Positions 21,435 through 30,686 of a DNA stretch of 64,000 nucleotides are shown here, in pieces (positions within the stretch are counted from its first letter, which is position 1; the number at the start of each line of letters is the position of its first letter). The DNA comes from an uncultured Clostridia bacterium (GTDB taxonomy: Bacteria; Bacillota; Clostridia; Oscillospirales; Acutalibacteraceae): positions 1 to 64,000 of the forward strand of contig CAMMRL010000002.1 in assembly GCA_946499275.1 (NCBI GenBank), in the 5' to 3' direction. The notes beneath the pieces are model-generated. The model was not told the DNA's origin. It saw only the letters and a program-made list of their open reading frames with translations, and made no database searches. The translations under genes and the position numbers were made by a program.

Positions 21435-21507
21435 TCTATGTATCCCTCTGCCGACTGTTATCCGCATTTACAACATATATTTGATGTGTAAGGGCGGTGA
21501 ATAGCGA

Positions 21508-23169
21508 TTGCAGTTTTTTATTTACAGCCGCAAGTCGGTTTACACAGGTAAAGGCGAGAGCATTGAAAACCAGATTGAAATGTGCCGGCAGTACATTCAC
21601 ACCAAGTTTCCGGAAGCCTGTGATTCGGACATCGCGGTGTATGAAGATGAAGGCTTTTCGGCCAAGAATACGGATCGGCCACAGTTTCAGCAAATGCTGC
21701 GGGACATCCCACGGAAAAAACCGGATTTTGTCGTCTGCTACCGGCTTGATCGGATTAGCCGCAACGTCAGTGATTTTTCCGCTTTGATTGAGGACTTGAA
21801 TGACCGCAGTATTTCCTTTGTCTGCATCAAAGAGGAATTCGATACATCCAAGCCTATGGGCAAGGCCATGATGTACATTGCGTCGGTTTTCGCGCAATTA
21901 GAGAGGGAAACCATCGCGGAACGCGTGCGGGATAACATGCTTATGCTGGCCCGCACAGGACGATGGCTCGGCGGGACGACACCGACCGGATATACCTCCG
22001 AGAAGCAGCAGGAAATCATCATTGACGGAAAAGTGAAAACCTCCTGTAAGCTGAAGGAGAAACCCGATGAACTCCTTGCCGTGGACATGATGTTCGAGAA
22101 GTTCTTGGAACTGCGCAGTATAACGGGCGTGAGCAAATCCTTGATAAAACAAGGGATCCGGTCCCGCAGCGGTCAATATTATTCCCTACCCGGCATCAAG
22201 GAAATCCTGCAAAATCCGGTTTATTGTACAGCGGATAAAGATGCTCTCGATTACTTCATCGCCCAAAGTTCCGACGTTTGCTTTGAGGAAAAGGACTGCT
22301 CGGACAAACACGGCCTGCTTGCCTATAACAAGCGGGATTATACAAAAAAGCACGCTCCGCGCCAGGCAATGGACAAATGGATTATCGCCATAGGAAAGCA
22401 CAAGGGGCGGATACCCGGCAAGAAATGGGTAGCGGTTCAGACCATCATCGAGGAGAATATTCCGACAGGGGAAAAGCCCGCAAAAATGCACAACAATTAT
22501 TCTTTACTATCCGGCCTGATTTTCTGCGGCAAATGCGGGAACCGCATGTTCGCCAAGGCTCGCTACGGCAAAGGCGCGACGCCGGGGCTATTCGACTATG
22601 TGTGCAACAACAAACTGCGGGGCGGAACAGGACTATGCGACTGCCAGAATATCGGCGGCAGGCAGGCCGATGATAAGGTATGCGAATACCTGATGAAATA
22701 CACTGTCGAAAGCTCCCATATTGTTCAGTTGTTGGAAAAGTTGAGACGCGACGTACAAGGGCAGGCGAGGGAAACCCCACTGGACGTTATCGAGTTACGG
22801 CTCAGCAAGTGTAATGAAGAAATGAATAATCTTGTGCACTCTCTTTCACAAGGGGAACTCAGTCCGGCTTTTATTCAGCGCGTCAATGCCCGGGCCGGTG
22901 AGCTGGACAAGGAGATCTCCGCTCTCGTAGAGGAACGCGACCGGCTGCAAAGCGACGTGGATCACATAACCGATGCGAAAATGCAGATAAAAATGCTGGC
23001 TGCTGCCTTGTCCGGCCTGAAAGACAACTTTGCCATACTCTCCGTTCATGAAAGACGGACCTTAATCCGGTTGCTCGTACAGAAAATCGTCTGGGACGGG
23101 AAGGACTTACATATTTATATGGACGGCGGGCAGCAATCTGTAAGCGGTCTCCTCATGGAAAGCGTATAA
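21508..23169 (+). CDS. large serine recombinase (site-specific integrase)
   Basis: IYSRKSVYTGKGESIENQIEMC catalytic Ser; YRLDRISRN; zinc ribbon GLIFCGKCGNRMF; 553 aa, TTG start. Confidence 0.96.
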   Translation: MQFFIYSRKSVYTGKGESIENQIEMCRQYIHTKFPEACDSDIAVYEDEGFSAKNTDRPQFQQMLRDIPRKKPDFVVCYRLDRISRNVSDFSALIEDLNDRSISFVCIKEEFDTSKPMGKAMMYIASVFAQLERETIAERVRDNMLMLARTGRWLGGTTPTGYTSEKQQEIIIDGKVKTSCKLKEKPDELLAVDMMFEKFLELRSITGVSKSLIKQGIRSRSGQYYSLPGIKEILQNPVYCTADKDALDYFIAQSSDVCFEEKDCSDKHGLLAYNKRDYTKKHAPRQAMDKWIIAIGKHKGRIPGKKWVAVQTIIEENIPTGEKPAKMHNNYSLLSGLIFCGKCGNRMFAKARYGKGATPGLFDYVCNNKLRGGTGLCDCQNIGGRQADDKVCEYLMKYTVESSHIVQLLEKLRRDVQGQARETPLDVIELRLSKCNEEMNNLVHSLSQGELSPAFIQRVNARAGELDKEISALVEERDRLQSDVDHITDAKMQIKMLAAALSGLKDNFAILSVHERRTLIRLLVQKIVWDGKDLHIYMDGGQQSVSGLLMESV

Positions 23170-23190
23170 AACCGCGAAACCCGGAGTTAA

Positions 23191-23238
23191 CTTGCCCTTT
23201 GGACGGCGGCGCATTCCCTACGCTGATCGCCATCATCA
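23191..23238 (+). other. attR (core TT at 23214-23215)
   Basis: CTTGCCCTTTGGACGGCGGCGCA TT CCCTACGCTGATC; element half-site then feoB half-site. Confidence 0.8.
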
Positions 23239-23948
23239 GCATGTTTTTCGTCGGGTTCCAGGCAGGGCCAGTGTCCGGTCTCCTGTCCACATTGCTGCTG
23301 ACCGGCGTGATTGTACTCGGTGTGTGTATGACCTTCCTAATCTCCCGCCTGCTGTCCAAGACCATCCTAAAGGGGGTCCCCTCCTCCTTCACGCTGGAAC
23401 TGCCCCCCTACCGGCGGCCTCAGATCGGCAAAGTCATCCTCCGTTCGATTTTTGACCGCACCCTTTTCGTCCTCGGCCGGGCGGCGGCGGTGGCGGCCCC
23501 GGCCGGGCTGCTGATCTGGCTGCTGGCCAACATCACCGTGGGGGATCTGAGCTTGCTGGCCCACTGTACCGGATTTCTGGACCCATTCGCCCGGCTGTTC
23601 GGGTTAGACGGCGTGATCCTGATGGCCTTTATCCTCGGCTTCCCCGCCAATGAAATTGTGATCCCGATCATCATCATGAGCTACATGGCCACCGGCAGCC
23701 TGGTGGAGATGGATAACTTGAACGCATTGAAGGAGTTGCTGGTAAGCAACGGTTGGACTTGGTTGACCGCGGTATGTACCATGCTGTTCTCCCTGATGCA
23801 CTGGCCCTGTTCCACCACCTGCCTGACCATCCGGAAAGAAACGCAGAGCTGGAAATGGACCGCCGTTTCCTTCCTGGTGCCTACAGCTACCGGCCTGATT
23901 ATCTGCGGCGCCGTAGCAAGCGTGGCCCGCCTGTGCGGGCTGGCATAA
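23214..23948 (+). pseudogene. feoB: ferrous iron transporter B, C-terminal part
   Basis: FPTLIAIISMFFVGFQAG...GFPANEIVIPIIIMSYM...MHWPCSTTCLTIRKET. Confidence 0.95.
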
Positions 23949-23949
23949 C

Positions 23950-24759
23950 TCAGTATCCGAGAAGCCAAAAGCGGCAGACTGCCGCGAATTCCCGCACCCA
24001 GTAGCATTCCAGCAGATGCAGCGGTGTCCGGCAGGTCGCCGGCCCCACCTGCCCGAGCCCCTCCTTCTTTGCCAGGGATTGGGCACGGTACTGGTGGAAT
24101 TCCTGGGTGGCGATCACCACATGGGGGTTCAGTCCCTCGGCAGCAATGATCTCCCGGGAAAAGCGGATGTTTTCCTCGGTATTGGTGGAGCGGTCCTCCT
24201 GGTAAATCCGGGCGGGATCCACCCCTTTTTCCACCAGGTAATTGTACATCACCTGGGCTTCGGGATATTCCTCGTCGCTCCCTTGCCCGCCGGAAACAAT
24301 GCAGACGGACGCAGGATTATCCTCCAGGTACTTGACGGTGGTGTTCAACCGGTCGGCCAGCATCCGGCTCGGCTGGTCGCCGGTGATCGCCGCGCCGAGC
24401 ACGATCACCGTCGCGTTGCGCTCCGGTTGCTTCGCCGCGGCGTGGAGCATGACGCCGGAAGCGGCGACAAAGAGTGCCAGCAGCAAAAATACCAGTACAA
24501 ACACAATCCCCATCATGATACGTCCCACCCGTGTTTTCCAGATTTTTTGCAGCGCTGTACGCACTTTTTCCCAAAACAACCCGGCCAAAAGCAGGCAAAG
24601 AAAGCCGGGAATGGATATCAGCACGCCGGCGTTCGTGATGCCGGAGAACAGCGGTAGGCAAGACCACACCAAAAACAGCCCGGCCGCCAGAGTAAACAGG
24701 AACCGGAGGATTTCGATCCAAGATATCCGCGCCTTTGTAAGTTGATCCATAAAGGGCAC
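23950..24759 (-). CDS. DUF218 / SanA-ElyC-YdcF family membrane protein
   Basis: ATVIVLGAAITGDQPSRMLADRLNTTVKYLEDNPASVCIVSGGQGSDEEYPEAQVM. Confidence 0.85.
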   Translation of the reverse strand: MPFMDQLTKARISWIEILRFLFTLAAGLFLVWSCLPLFSGITNAGVLISIPGFLCLLLAGLFWEKVRTALQKIWKTRVGRIMMGIVFVLVFLLLALFVAASGVMLHAAAKQPERNATVIVLGAAITGDQPSRMLADRLNTTVKYLEDNPASVCIVSGGQGSDEEYPEAQVMYNYLVEKGVDPARIYQEDRSTNTEENIRFSREIIAAEGLNPHVVIATQEFHQYRAQSLAKKEGLGQVGPATCRTPLHLLECYWVREFAAVCRFWLLGY

Positions 24760-24817
24760 CTCTTGTCTTTAAAAACGTTTGCTGTCCTTAATGGTACAGG
24801 AGAAAAGTGAAAAGCAC

Positions 24818-24852
24818 AAGCGAGGATTTCTTAAGAAATCCTCGCTTTTTTC
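24818..24852. terminator. hairpin terminator
   Basis: AAGCGAGGATTTCTTAAGAAATCCTCGCTTTTTTC. Confidence 0.85.
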
Positions 24853-24894
24853 GAAATCTTTATACAACACCGACAGGACACCGCCAAAATCGGA

Positions 24895-26088
24895 TTATTC
24901 CTGCCGCAGAGCGTCCACCGGCCGGAGCTTGGATGCTTTTACAGCGGGATATACGCCGAATAATGCGCCAAGCAGGACGGAAAAGAGGATTAGATAGACA
25001 AAATCCGTCCAGACGACAGGGATCGACAGCTGGAAAAGATACGCCCCGACCAGCCCTACCCCGCCGCCGATCAGGATCCCGACCAAGCTGCCCAGCAGAG
25101 AAATCACCACGGCTTCCACCAGGAATTCCCACAGAATCCGGCCGCGGGACGCGCCGATCGCCTTTTTTACGCCGATTTCCCGGGTTCGCTCACTGACCGA
25201 GACCAGCATAATGGTCATGATCCCCAGGCCGGACACCACCAGAGAAATGCCGCTGATAACCGTCAGTACCAGGCTGACGATGTCCAATAGGTTTCCCAGC
25301 CGGTCCCGTTGGGTAGCCAGGTTATCGGTGCGGAAATACCCTTCGGTGTCGGTGGAACGCTCCAGGCGGCTCAGCAGCATATTTTCGGTCAGGGAAACAT
25401 CCGCCCCGGCGCTTACCCGAACCGCGACCTGGTCAAAATTGTTCCGCCCGGTGATGGCCTGTAGGGTACTGTAGGGGATGTACACCATGCCGGGGATAAA
25501 TTCCCCCAGGCTCTGGAGCAAGGAACTCCCCGCTTCGGCGATCCCCACAATCTCGAATTCTTCCTGTGTCCCGCCAACTTGGAGCTGAATGGTTTTTCCT
25601 GTGATATTCGTCCGCCCATAAGCCGCTTTGGCCAAAGTCTCATCCACCACACAGATCATGGAAGCGGATTTCACATCCCCTTTGGAAATCAGCCTACCGT
25701 GGACCAGGTTCAGGGAAATCGCCTGTTTAGCCCCCGCATCGATGCCGCAGACCAGCGTACTGCTTTGCAGGTCCCGCAGGGTCGATGTCGAGTATTCGAT
25801 CATCAGCGGCATGGCAGAATCCACGTTGCTGGTGCTGCGGATCAGGTTGAGGTTTTCTTCCGACAGGCCGGATTCTCCCTCCGTACCGACGGATGCGTTG
25901 GTGCTGATGGACAGCCCGCTGATCCCCAAGTTCTCCAGTTCGCTATTTACCGCCGTTTTCCCGGCGGTGCTGATCAGGGAGACAATTACCACCATAGTCA
26001 CGCCGATGGTGATGCTCCCCATCGTAAGAAACGTCCGCATCCGCTTGCGGGCCAGGCTTTTCAGCGCGCAGGAGAGGATATCACGCAT
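24895..26088 (-). CDS. MacB/FtsX-type ABC transporter permease
   Basis: LARKRMRTFLTMGSITIGVTMVVIVS ... VSERTREIGVKKAIGASRGRILWEFLVEAVVIS. Confidence 0.92.
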   Translation of the reverse strand: MRDILSCALKSLARKRMRTFLTMGSITIGVTMVVIVSLISTAGKTAVNSELENLGISGLSISTNASVGTEGESGLSEENLNLIRSTSNVDSAMPLMIEYSTSTLRDLQSSTLVCGIDAGAKQAISLNLVHGRLISKGDVKSASMICVVDETLAKAAYGRTNITGKTIQLQVGGTQEEFEIVGIAEAGSSLLQSLGEFIPGMVYIPYSTLQAITGRNNFDQVAVRVSAGADVSLTENMLLSRLERSTDTEGYFRTDNLATQRDRLGNLLDIVSLVLTVISGISLVVSGLGIMTIMLVSVSERTREIGVKKAIGASRGRILWEFLVEAVVISLLGSLVGILIGGGVGLVGAYLFQLSIPVVWTDFVYLILFSVLLGALFGVYPAVKASKLRPVDALRQE

Positions 26089-27034
26089 CGGTGCCCACCC
26101 CCTGTCCCACTGCCGTCACCTTCTGCCCGTCCTTTTCAATGCGGGTGGGATCTTGAATCACCTTGTCGCCGGCGGAAAGCCCTTCGGCAACCTCAAATCC
26201 GTCGTTCCACTCCCGCCCCGTCTGAATCACGCGCTTGACCGCCCGGCCGTTTTCGTACAAATAGACGTATTCCTGGTTGAGATCGTCCTGCAATACATAC
26301 TCATACGGAACGATGATACAGTCGGCCACGCTCCCGATTTTAATTTTGGATTTGGCGGAAAGCCCCGGCCGGAGGGAATCGTCCCGCTCGGACAGGGAAA
26401 TGACGGCATCCACCACCGTTTCGCTGGTGGTACCGGTATATTGCTGCCGGGCCGAGGGGGAAATATAGGTAACGGTGCCCGCGTACCCGTCTTCACGCAA
26501 CGCCGTCCCGCTCACGGTGGCCGTCTGCCCGACGGCTACGTCCTTGATCTTGCTTTCATGAATGGTGACCTTCACCTGCAGGGCGTCGCTGGAGGAGATC
26601 ACCGCGCAGGGCTGGTCGGCGTCCACCGTCTCCCCCTGGGCCACGTTGAGGGTACGGACAATGCCGTCCACCGGCGCGGTCACGGTTTTGGTGATCTGCT
26701 GATCCGGTATCATCGACGGGGATACACCCGCCGCCGCGGCAATAACCTGTTTAGTCGCGTCCACATCGACGGTAAAAAGGGTATCCCCTTTTTCCACCGC
26801 CTGGCCTACTTCTACCGCCACGCTGTCCGCGATACAGGACATCTTGACGTAAACATCTTCGCTGTCCGCCGCCTCAATCCTGCCGGTGCAGGTGACGGTG
26901 TCCTCCGCGGAGCGGGGTTCCACCGTATAAAGGGTTACGGAAGGCGCCGATTCTATAAGTAGAGGTTTGGCAAGCAATATCCCCGCGATTGCCACGGCCG
27001 TTATCGTAAAAAGCACTGCATATGGTTTTTTCAT
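26081..27034 (-). CDS. HlyD/RND-type periplasmic adaptor (efflux subunit)
   Basis: MKKPYAVLFTITAVAIAGILLAKPLL; VDGIVRTLNVAQGETVDADQPCAVIS. Confidence 0.88.
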   Translation of the reverse strand: MKKPYAVLFTITAVAIAGILLAKPLLIESAPSVTLYTVEPRSAEDTVTCTGRIEAADSEDVYVKMSCIADSVAVEVGQAVEKGDTLFTVDVDATKQVIAAAAGVSPSMIPDQQITKTVTAPVDGIVRTLNVAQGETVDADQPCAVISSSDALQVKVTIHESKIKDVAVGQTATVSGTALREDGYAGTVTYISPSARQQYTGTTSETVVDAVISLSERDDSLRPGLSAKSKIKIGSVADCIIVPYEYVLQDDLNQEYVYLYENGRAVKRVIQTGREWNDGFEVAEGLSAGDKVIQDPTRIEKDGQKVTAVGQGVGTDA

Positions 27035-27210
27035 AGCCAATCCCACGCCTTTCCAGCACAGCAAAATTCATGCCTTTATTTTGTGATGGAAGACACAGAA
27101 TATGTCCGCTATTTTTCACCAATCGAAAATAAAAAACGTGTATCGGCTTAAAAGGAAACAGCAGCCGACCCCGCCTTGAAAGATCAATGGATCATTCCGG
27201 CGTTGCCGGA

Positions 27211-28581
27211 TCAATTCAACGTCTCGTAAGCGTCCCGCAGCATCTTAACGCCGATCAATTCCACGTCGTCGCGTTTGGACAAAGCACGCAGATTGTGATA
27301 AGGCAGCAAAATTTTGTGAAAACCAAGCCGCACCGCTTCGTTGATCCGGCTCTCCGCGTTGGTGACCGAGCGGATCTCCCCAGCCAGGCCGACCTCCCCG
27401 AAAGCGATCACGTCGTCCCCAATCGCTTTATCCTTCAAGCTGGAAATCAGGGAAAGCGCTACCGGCAGGTCCGCCGCCGGTTCATCCAGCCGCAGGCCGC
27501 CGACTACGTTGACGTACGCGTCCAGATTGGAGAAAAAGTAGCCTCCCCGTTTTTCCAGCACCGCCAGGAGCAGGGACAGCCGGTTGTAATCAAAGCCGGT
27601 CGCCATCCGGCGCGGGTTGCCGAAGCCGGTGGGGGACACCAGGCCCTGCACCTCCGCCAGAAGAGGGCGCGTCCCCTCCATGATGCAGGCGACACAGGTG
27701 CCGCTGACGTTGGTCGGCCGGCCCTCCAACAGCATTTTCGAAGCGTTTTCCACTTCAAACAGGCCGCGGTCCCGCATTTCGAACACACCGATTTCATTGG
27801 TGGAGCCATAGCGGTTCTTTACGCAGCGCAGGATACGATAGCTGGTATTCCGGTCCCCCTCAAAGTAAAGCACGCAGTCGACGATGTGTTCCATCACCTT
27901 CGGTCCGGCGATCGCGCCGTCTTTGTTTACGTGGCCAACCACAAATACCGGGATATCAGCGCTCTTGGCCACCCGCATGATCGCATTGGTGCATTCCCGC
28001 ACCTGTGTTACGCTGCCGGAGGAGGAAGCCACCCCGGCGAAATTCATCGTCTGGATGGAGTCCACGATCACCAGGTCGGGCGCATCCAGACGGAAATGCT
28101 CCAGCACCGTCTCCATATCGGTTTCGCACAACACATAGAGGTTGTCGCTATCCACCTGCAGCCGGTCGGCCCGCAGTTTGATCTGCCGTTCTGATTCCTC
28201 GCCGGAAACATACAGGATTTTCAGATCCCGTCCCAGGTGCTGGCAAATCTGCAGCAACAGGGTGGATTTACCGATCCCGGGGTCGCCGCCGATGAGCATC
28301 AGCGCCCCGTGGACAATCCCGCCTCCCAGTACCCGGTCCAGTTCCCGTAAGCCGGTCTGGCAGCGCTTCTCACCCAGCGGGTTGATACTGCCGATTTTCT
28401 GCGCGGCGCTCCCGCCGGCGGCTCTCGAGGTGGGGGATACCGCCTTTTCCGGGACGCGGAATTCTTCATTCAAGGTGTTCCACTCCCCGCAGGCGGGGCA
28501 CTTTCCGTACCACTTCGGAGATTCGAACCCACATTGCGAACATAGATATACGGTTTTGCTTTTGGCAGGCATGGCCTTCAT
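27211..28581 (-). CDS. radA: DNA repair protein RadA
   Basis: YLCSQCGFESPKWYGKCPACGEWNT; GGDPGIGKSTLLLQ; KNRYGSTNEIGVFEM. Confidence 0.97.
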   Translation of the reverse strand: MKAMPAKSKTVYLCSQCGFESPKWYGKCPACGEWNTLNEEFRVPEKAVSPTSRAAGGSAAQKIGSINPLGEKRCQTGLRELDRVLGGGIVHGALMLIGGDPGIGKSTLLLQICQHLGRDLKILYVSGEESERQIKLRADRLQVDSDNLYVLCETDMETVLEHFRLDAPDLVIVDSIQTMNFAGVASSSGSVTQVRECTNAIMRVAKSADIPVFVVGHVNKDGAIAGPKVMEHIVDCVLYFEGDRNTSYRILRCVKNRYGSTNEIGVFEMRDRGLFEVENASKMLLEGRPTNVSGTCVACIMEGTRPLLAEVQGLVSPTGFGNPRRMATGFDYNRLSLLLAVLEKRGGYFFSNLDAYVNVVGGLRLDEPAADLPVALSLISSLKDKAIGDDVIAFGEVGLAGEIRSVTNAESRINEAVRLGFHKILLPYHNLRALSKRDDVELIGVKMLRDAYETLN

Positions 28582-28603
28582 CCTTTGTATTTTTCTATCC
28601 GGT

Positions 28604-29341
28604 TCATTGGTCGTATTCCAGCAATCCGCAGGCGACGGCGTACGCCATATTCTGCTGATAGCTGGGATCCTTGAGCTTCTGCAGCTCCGCCGTATTGGAA
28701 AGAAACCCGCATTCCACCAGGATAATCGGTACCTTTGCGTTGTGCAGGAGATAAATGTCCTTCGTCCCCTTTTTCAGTTCACGGGTATTTTCCGGCTGCA
28801 GAAGGCCGATCACGGATTCCCGTACGGTATCAGCCAGCAGGACGCTTTCCGCGTTGTTGGTGCCGTAAAAAATTTGAGTGCCGAAATACTGGGTTTGCGG
28901 AAAGTGGTTTTCATGAATGCTGATGGTCAGGCGGCTTTCGTTCACCAGGCTCAACCGGTTTTTCATATCGCTGATTTTTTGGTTTTTAATTGTGGTGACG
29001 TCCGGGTCATGAATGGAACGGTCGGTATCCCGCGTCATCTCCACCGGATAGCCGAGAAAGCGGAGCATATCCGCCAGAGGGAGGGCTATCTGGAGGTTGA
29101 TGTCCTTCTCCATTGTCCCGTCCGCCGCGGAAGCACCTCCGTCCGCCCCGCCGTGCCCTGGATCAATCAGGATAACCCCTTCCCCTGCGGCGCCCCCTAC
29201 GCTTTTCATGGCGGGAGAACCGGCCAGGCGGGCGACCTGCACCGCCATATAAATCGCCGTCAGGATACAGCAAATCACCAACAACAGTTTGAGAATCGGT
29301 TCGCGCTTCCATCGTCTTTTCAAAGATACCACCCCGTACAA
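28604..29341 (-). CDS. cwlD: N-acetylmuramoyl-L-alanine amidase CwlD-like
   Basis: ILIDPGHGGADGGASAADGTMEKDINLQIA; VPIILVECGFLSN. Confidence 0.9.
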   Translation of the reverse strand: MYGVVSLKRRWKREPILKLLLVICCILTAIYMAVQVARLAGSPAMKSVGGAAGEGVILIDPGHGGADGGASAADGTMEKDINLQIALPLADMLRFLGYPVEMTRDTDRSIHDPDVTTIKNQKISDMKNRLSLVNESRLTISIHENHFPQTQYFGTQIFYGTNNAESVLLADTVRESVIGLLQPENTRELKKGTKDIYLLHNAKVPIILVECGFLSNTAELQKLKDPSYQQNMAYAVACGLLEYDQ

Positions 29342-29376
29342 CGTATGAACGGGGTGGCGAAATCATACGCGCTGAA

Positions 29377-30297
29377 TCAGCGGCGTCTCTTCTTTTTCTT
29401 TTGGGGGTTGACATAAACCAGCTTTTCCGAGACCGCAATATGCTTATAACCCAGCAAATAGGCCAGCCAGCAGACAAACGGGATGATCACGACCGTCACC
29501 AGCAGCACCAGCATAGACAGCCACGATACGTCGGGTGTGGTCTTCACCGTCGTGCCGATCACGCCGTTGAATACCGGCATAAAGCAGAAATTGAACAGCC
29601 GGTAAGTGAAGATGAATTTCGGGAACACCAGCCCCAGCTTGCTCAGCAGCAGGACCAGGTACAGGATAAACGAGGGGATCCCTGCCATCAGGCCAACTTT
29701 CAGGCCGCGCAGCTTATCCTCCGCCATGTGGCCGAACTGAACCAGGTTGCTATCCTTATCCCCCTGCATCCAAAGCTTGGAATACGGCAAGGATACCAGA
29801 AGTATCAGCATCAGCACCTGCGCGATAATGTCGAAAACCAGCTTGGTCGCCGCGGGCACCTCGGTCCGGATAGGCTCCCATCGCTGATTGGAAGGCAACG
29901 TGGTCGTAGTGGACGTTGCGGTCGAGACACTGGTCGTCGCCTGTTCTCCCGCCGCCCCACCGGCCGCCGTCGATTCCGTACCACTGTTCGCGCCGGTCGA
30001 TGTTTCCGTCTCCCCTACCGCCCCAGTGGATGCCGTGGTATCGGCCATGGTGGACGCGGTGGTCTGTGCGGTCGTCGTGGTATTGGAATAATAGATTTCC
30101 GACAGGACGGTAGTGGTCCCCGCCGCTTCATCATACTCCACTAGGCGTTCGCCGATGCTCTTGGTAAACATACCAGTGAAGATCATCGTCAGGGACATAT
30201 AGAGTATGATGCAAAGGATGGCGGAAAATACCGTACGGAAAAAGACGTTGGCCGCCATCTTCAAATTAGCGATTCGTAAATTGGGCTGCTCTGACAT
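29377..30297 (-). CDS. multi-pass membrane protein with Thr/Ser/Ala-rich extracytoplasmic segment
   Basis: NTTTTAQTTASTMADTTASTGAVGETETSTGANSGTESTAAGGAAGEQATTSVSTATSTTTTLP between TM segments. Confidence 0.7.
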   Translation of the reverse strand: MSEQPNLRIANLKMAANVFFRTVFSAILCIILYMSLTMIFTGMFTKSIGERLVEYDEAAGTTTVLSEIYYSNTTTTAQTTASTMADTTASTGAVGETETSTGANSGTESTAAGGAAGEQATTSVSTATSTTTTLPSNQRWEPIRTEVPAATKLVFDIIAQVLMLILLVSLPYSKLWMQGDKDSNLVQFGHMAEDKLRGLKVGLMAGIPSFILYLVLLLSKLGLVFPKFIFTYRLFNFCFMPVFNGVIGTTVKTTPDVSWLSMLVLLVTVVIIPFVCWLAYLLGYKHIAVSEKLVYVNPQKKKKRRR

Positions 30298-30633
30298 AAT
30301 ACTTCCATCCTTTATTATTGGCTTCTGTTTTCATTGGACGAATGGACAGCGAAAACAGGAAACGGCAAGGCGCCGGAAAGGCCATTCATCCGACTGGCTG
30401 TCCATTTTTTCCCCGTTGAAATCGCTTCATAGGAAAATTTGCCGAACAGCCGAACCCTACAACATTTCCAGTATACCATTCTTTCCGTCAACGAACAAGG
30501 TTTTCAATGATTTTCTACAAATAAACAATTTATGAACAGGTGTTTTTATCCGGTTTCCCCTCTTTCAAGAAAGCAGATATATTGTAAAGGCATCTGGCTT
30601 TTCAGAGGGTGCACAATCCCAACGACAGAAAAA

Positions 30634-30665
30634 CGGCCGCATCCACAAATGGATGCGGCCGTACT
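30634..30665. terminator. hairpin terminator downstream of ispH-S1
   Basis: ACGGCCGCATCCA-caaa-TGGATGCGGCCGT. Confidence 0.75.
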
Positions 30666-30686
30666 AAGCGTCAATAAAGGCCGGAA

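Larger units (their letters stand above)
18533..23213 (+). mobile_element. large-serine-recombinase integrative element (~4.68 kb) inserted in feoB
   Basis: In-frame FeoB split; LSR gene at right end; reconstructed attP palindrome GGCGCA-TT-TGCGCC with 18/22 matching arm positions. Confidence 0.9.

Noticed and set aside
23199-23948. Independent FeoB-like gene with TTG start
   Set aside because: Reads continuously as the FeoB C-terminal half from 23214; the few codons before it belong to the element attR arm.
27187-28194. 335-aa plus-strand ORF
   Set aside because: Antisense to radA; no recognisable motifs.
29888-30091. Val/Ala-rich 67-aa plus-strand ORF
   Set aside because: Antisense to the low-complexity Thr/Ser/Ala segment of the membrane protein; artefact.
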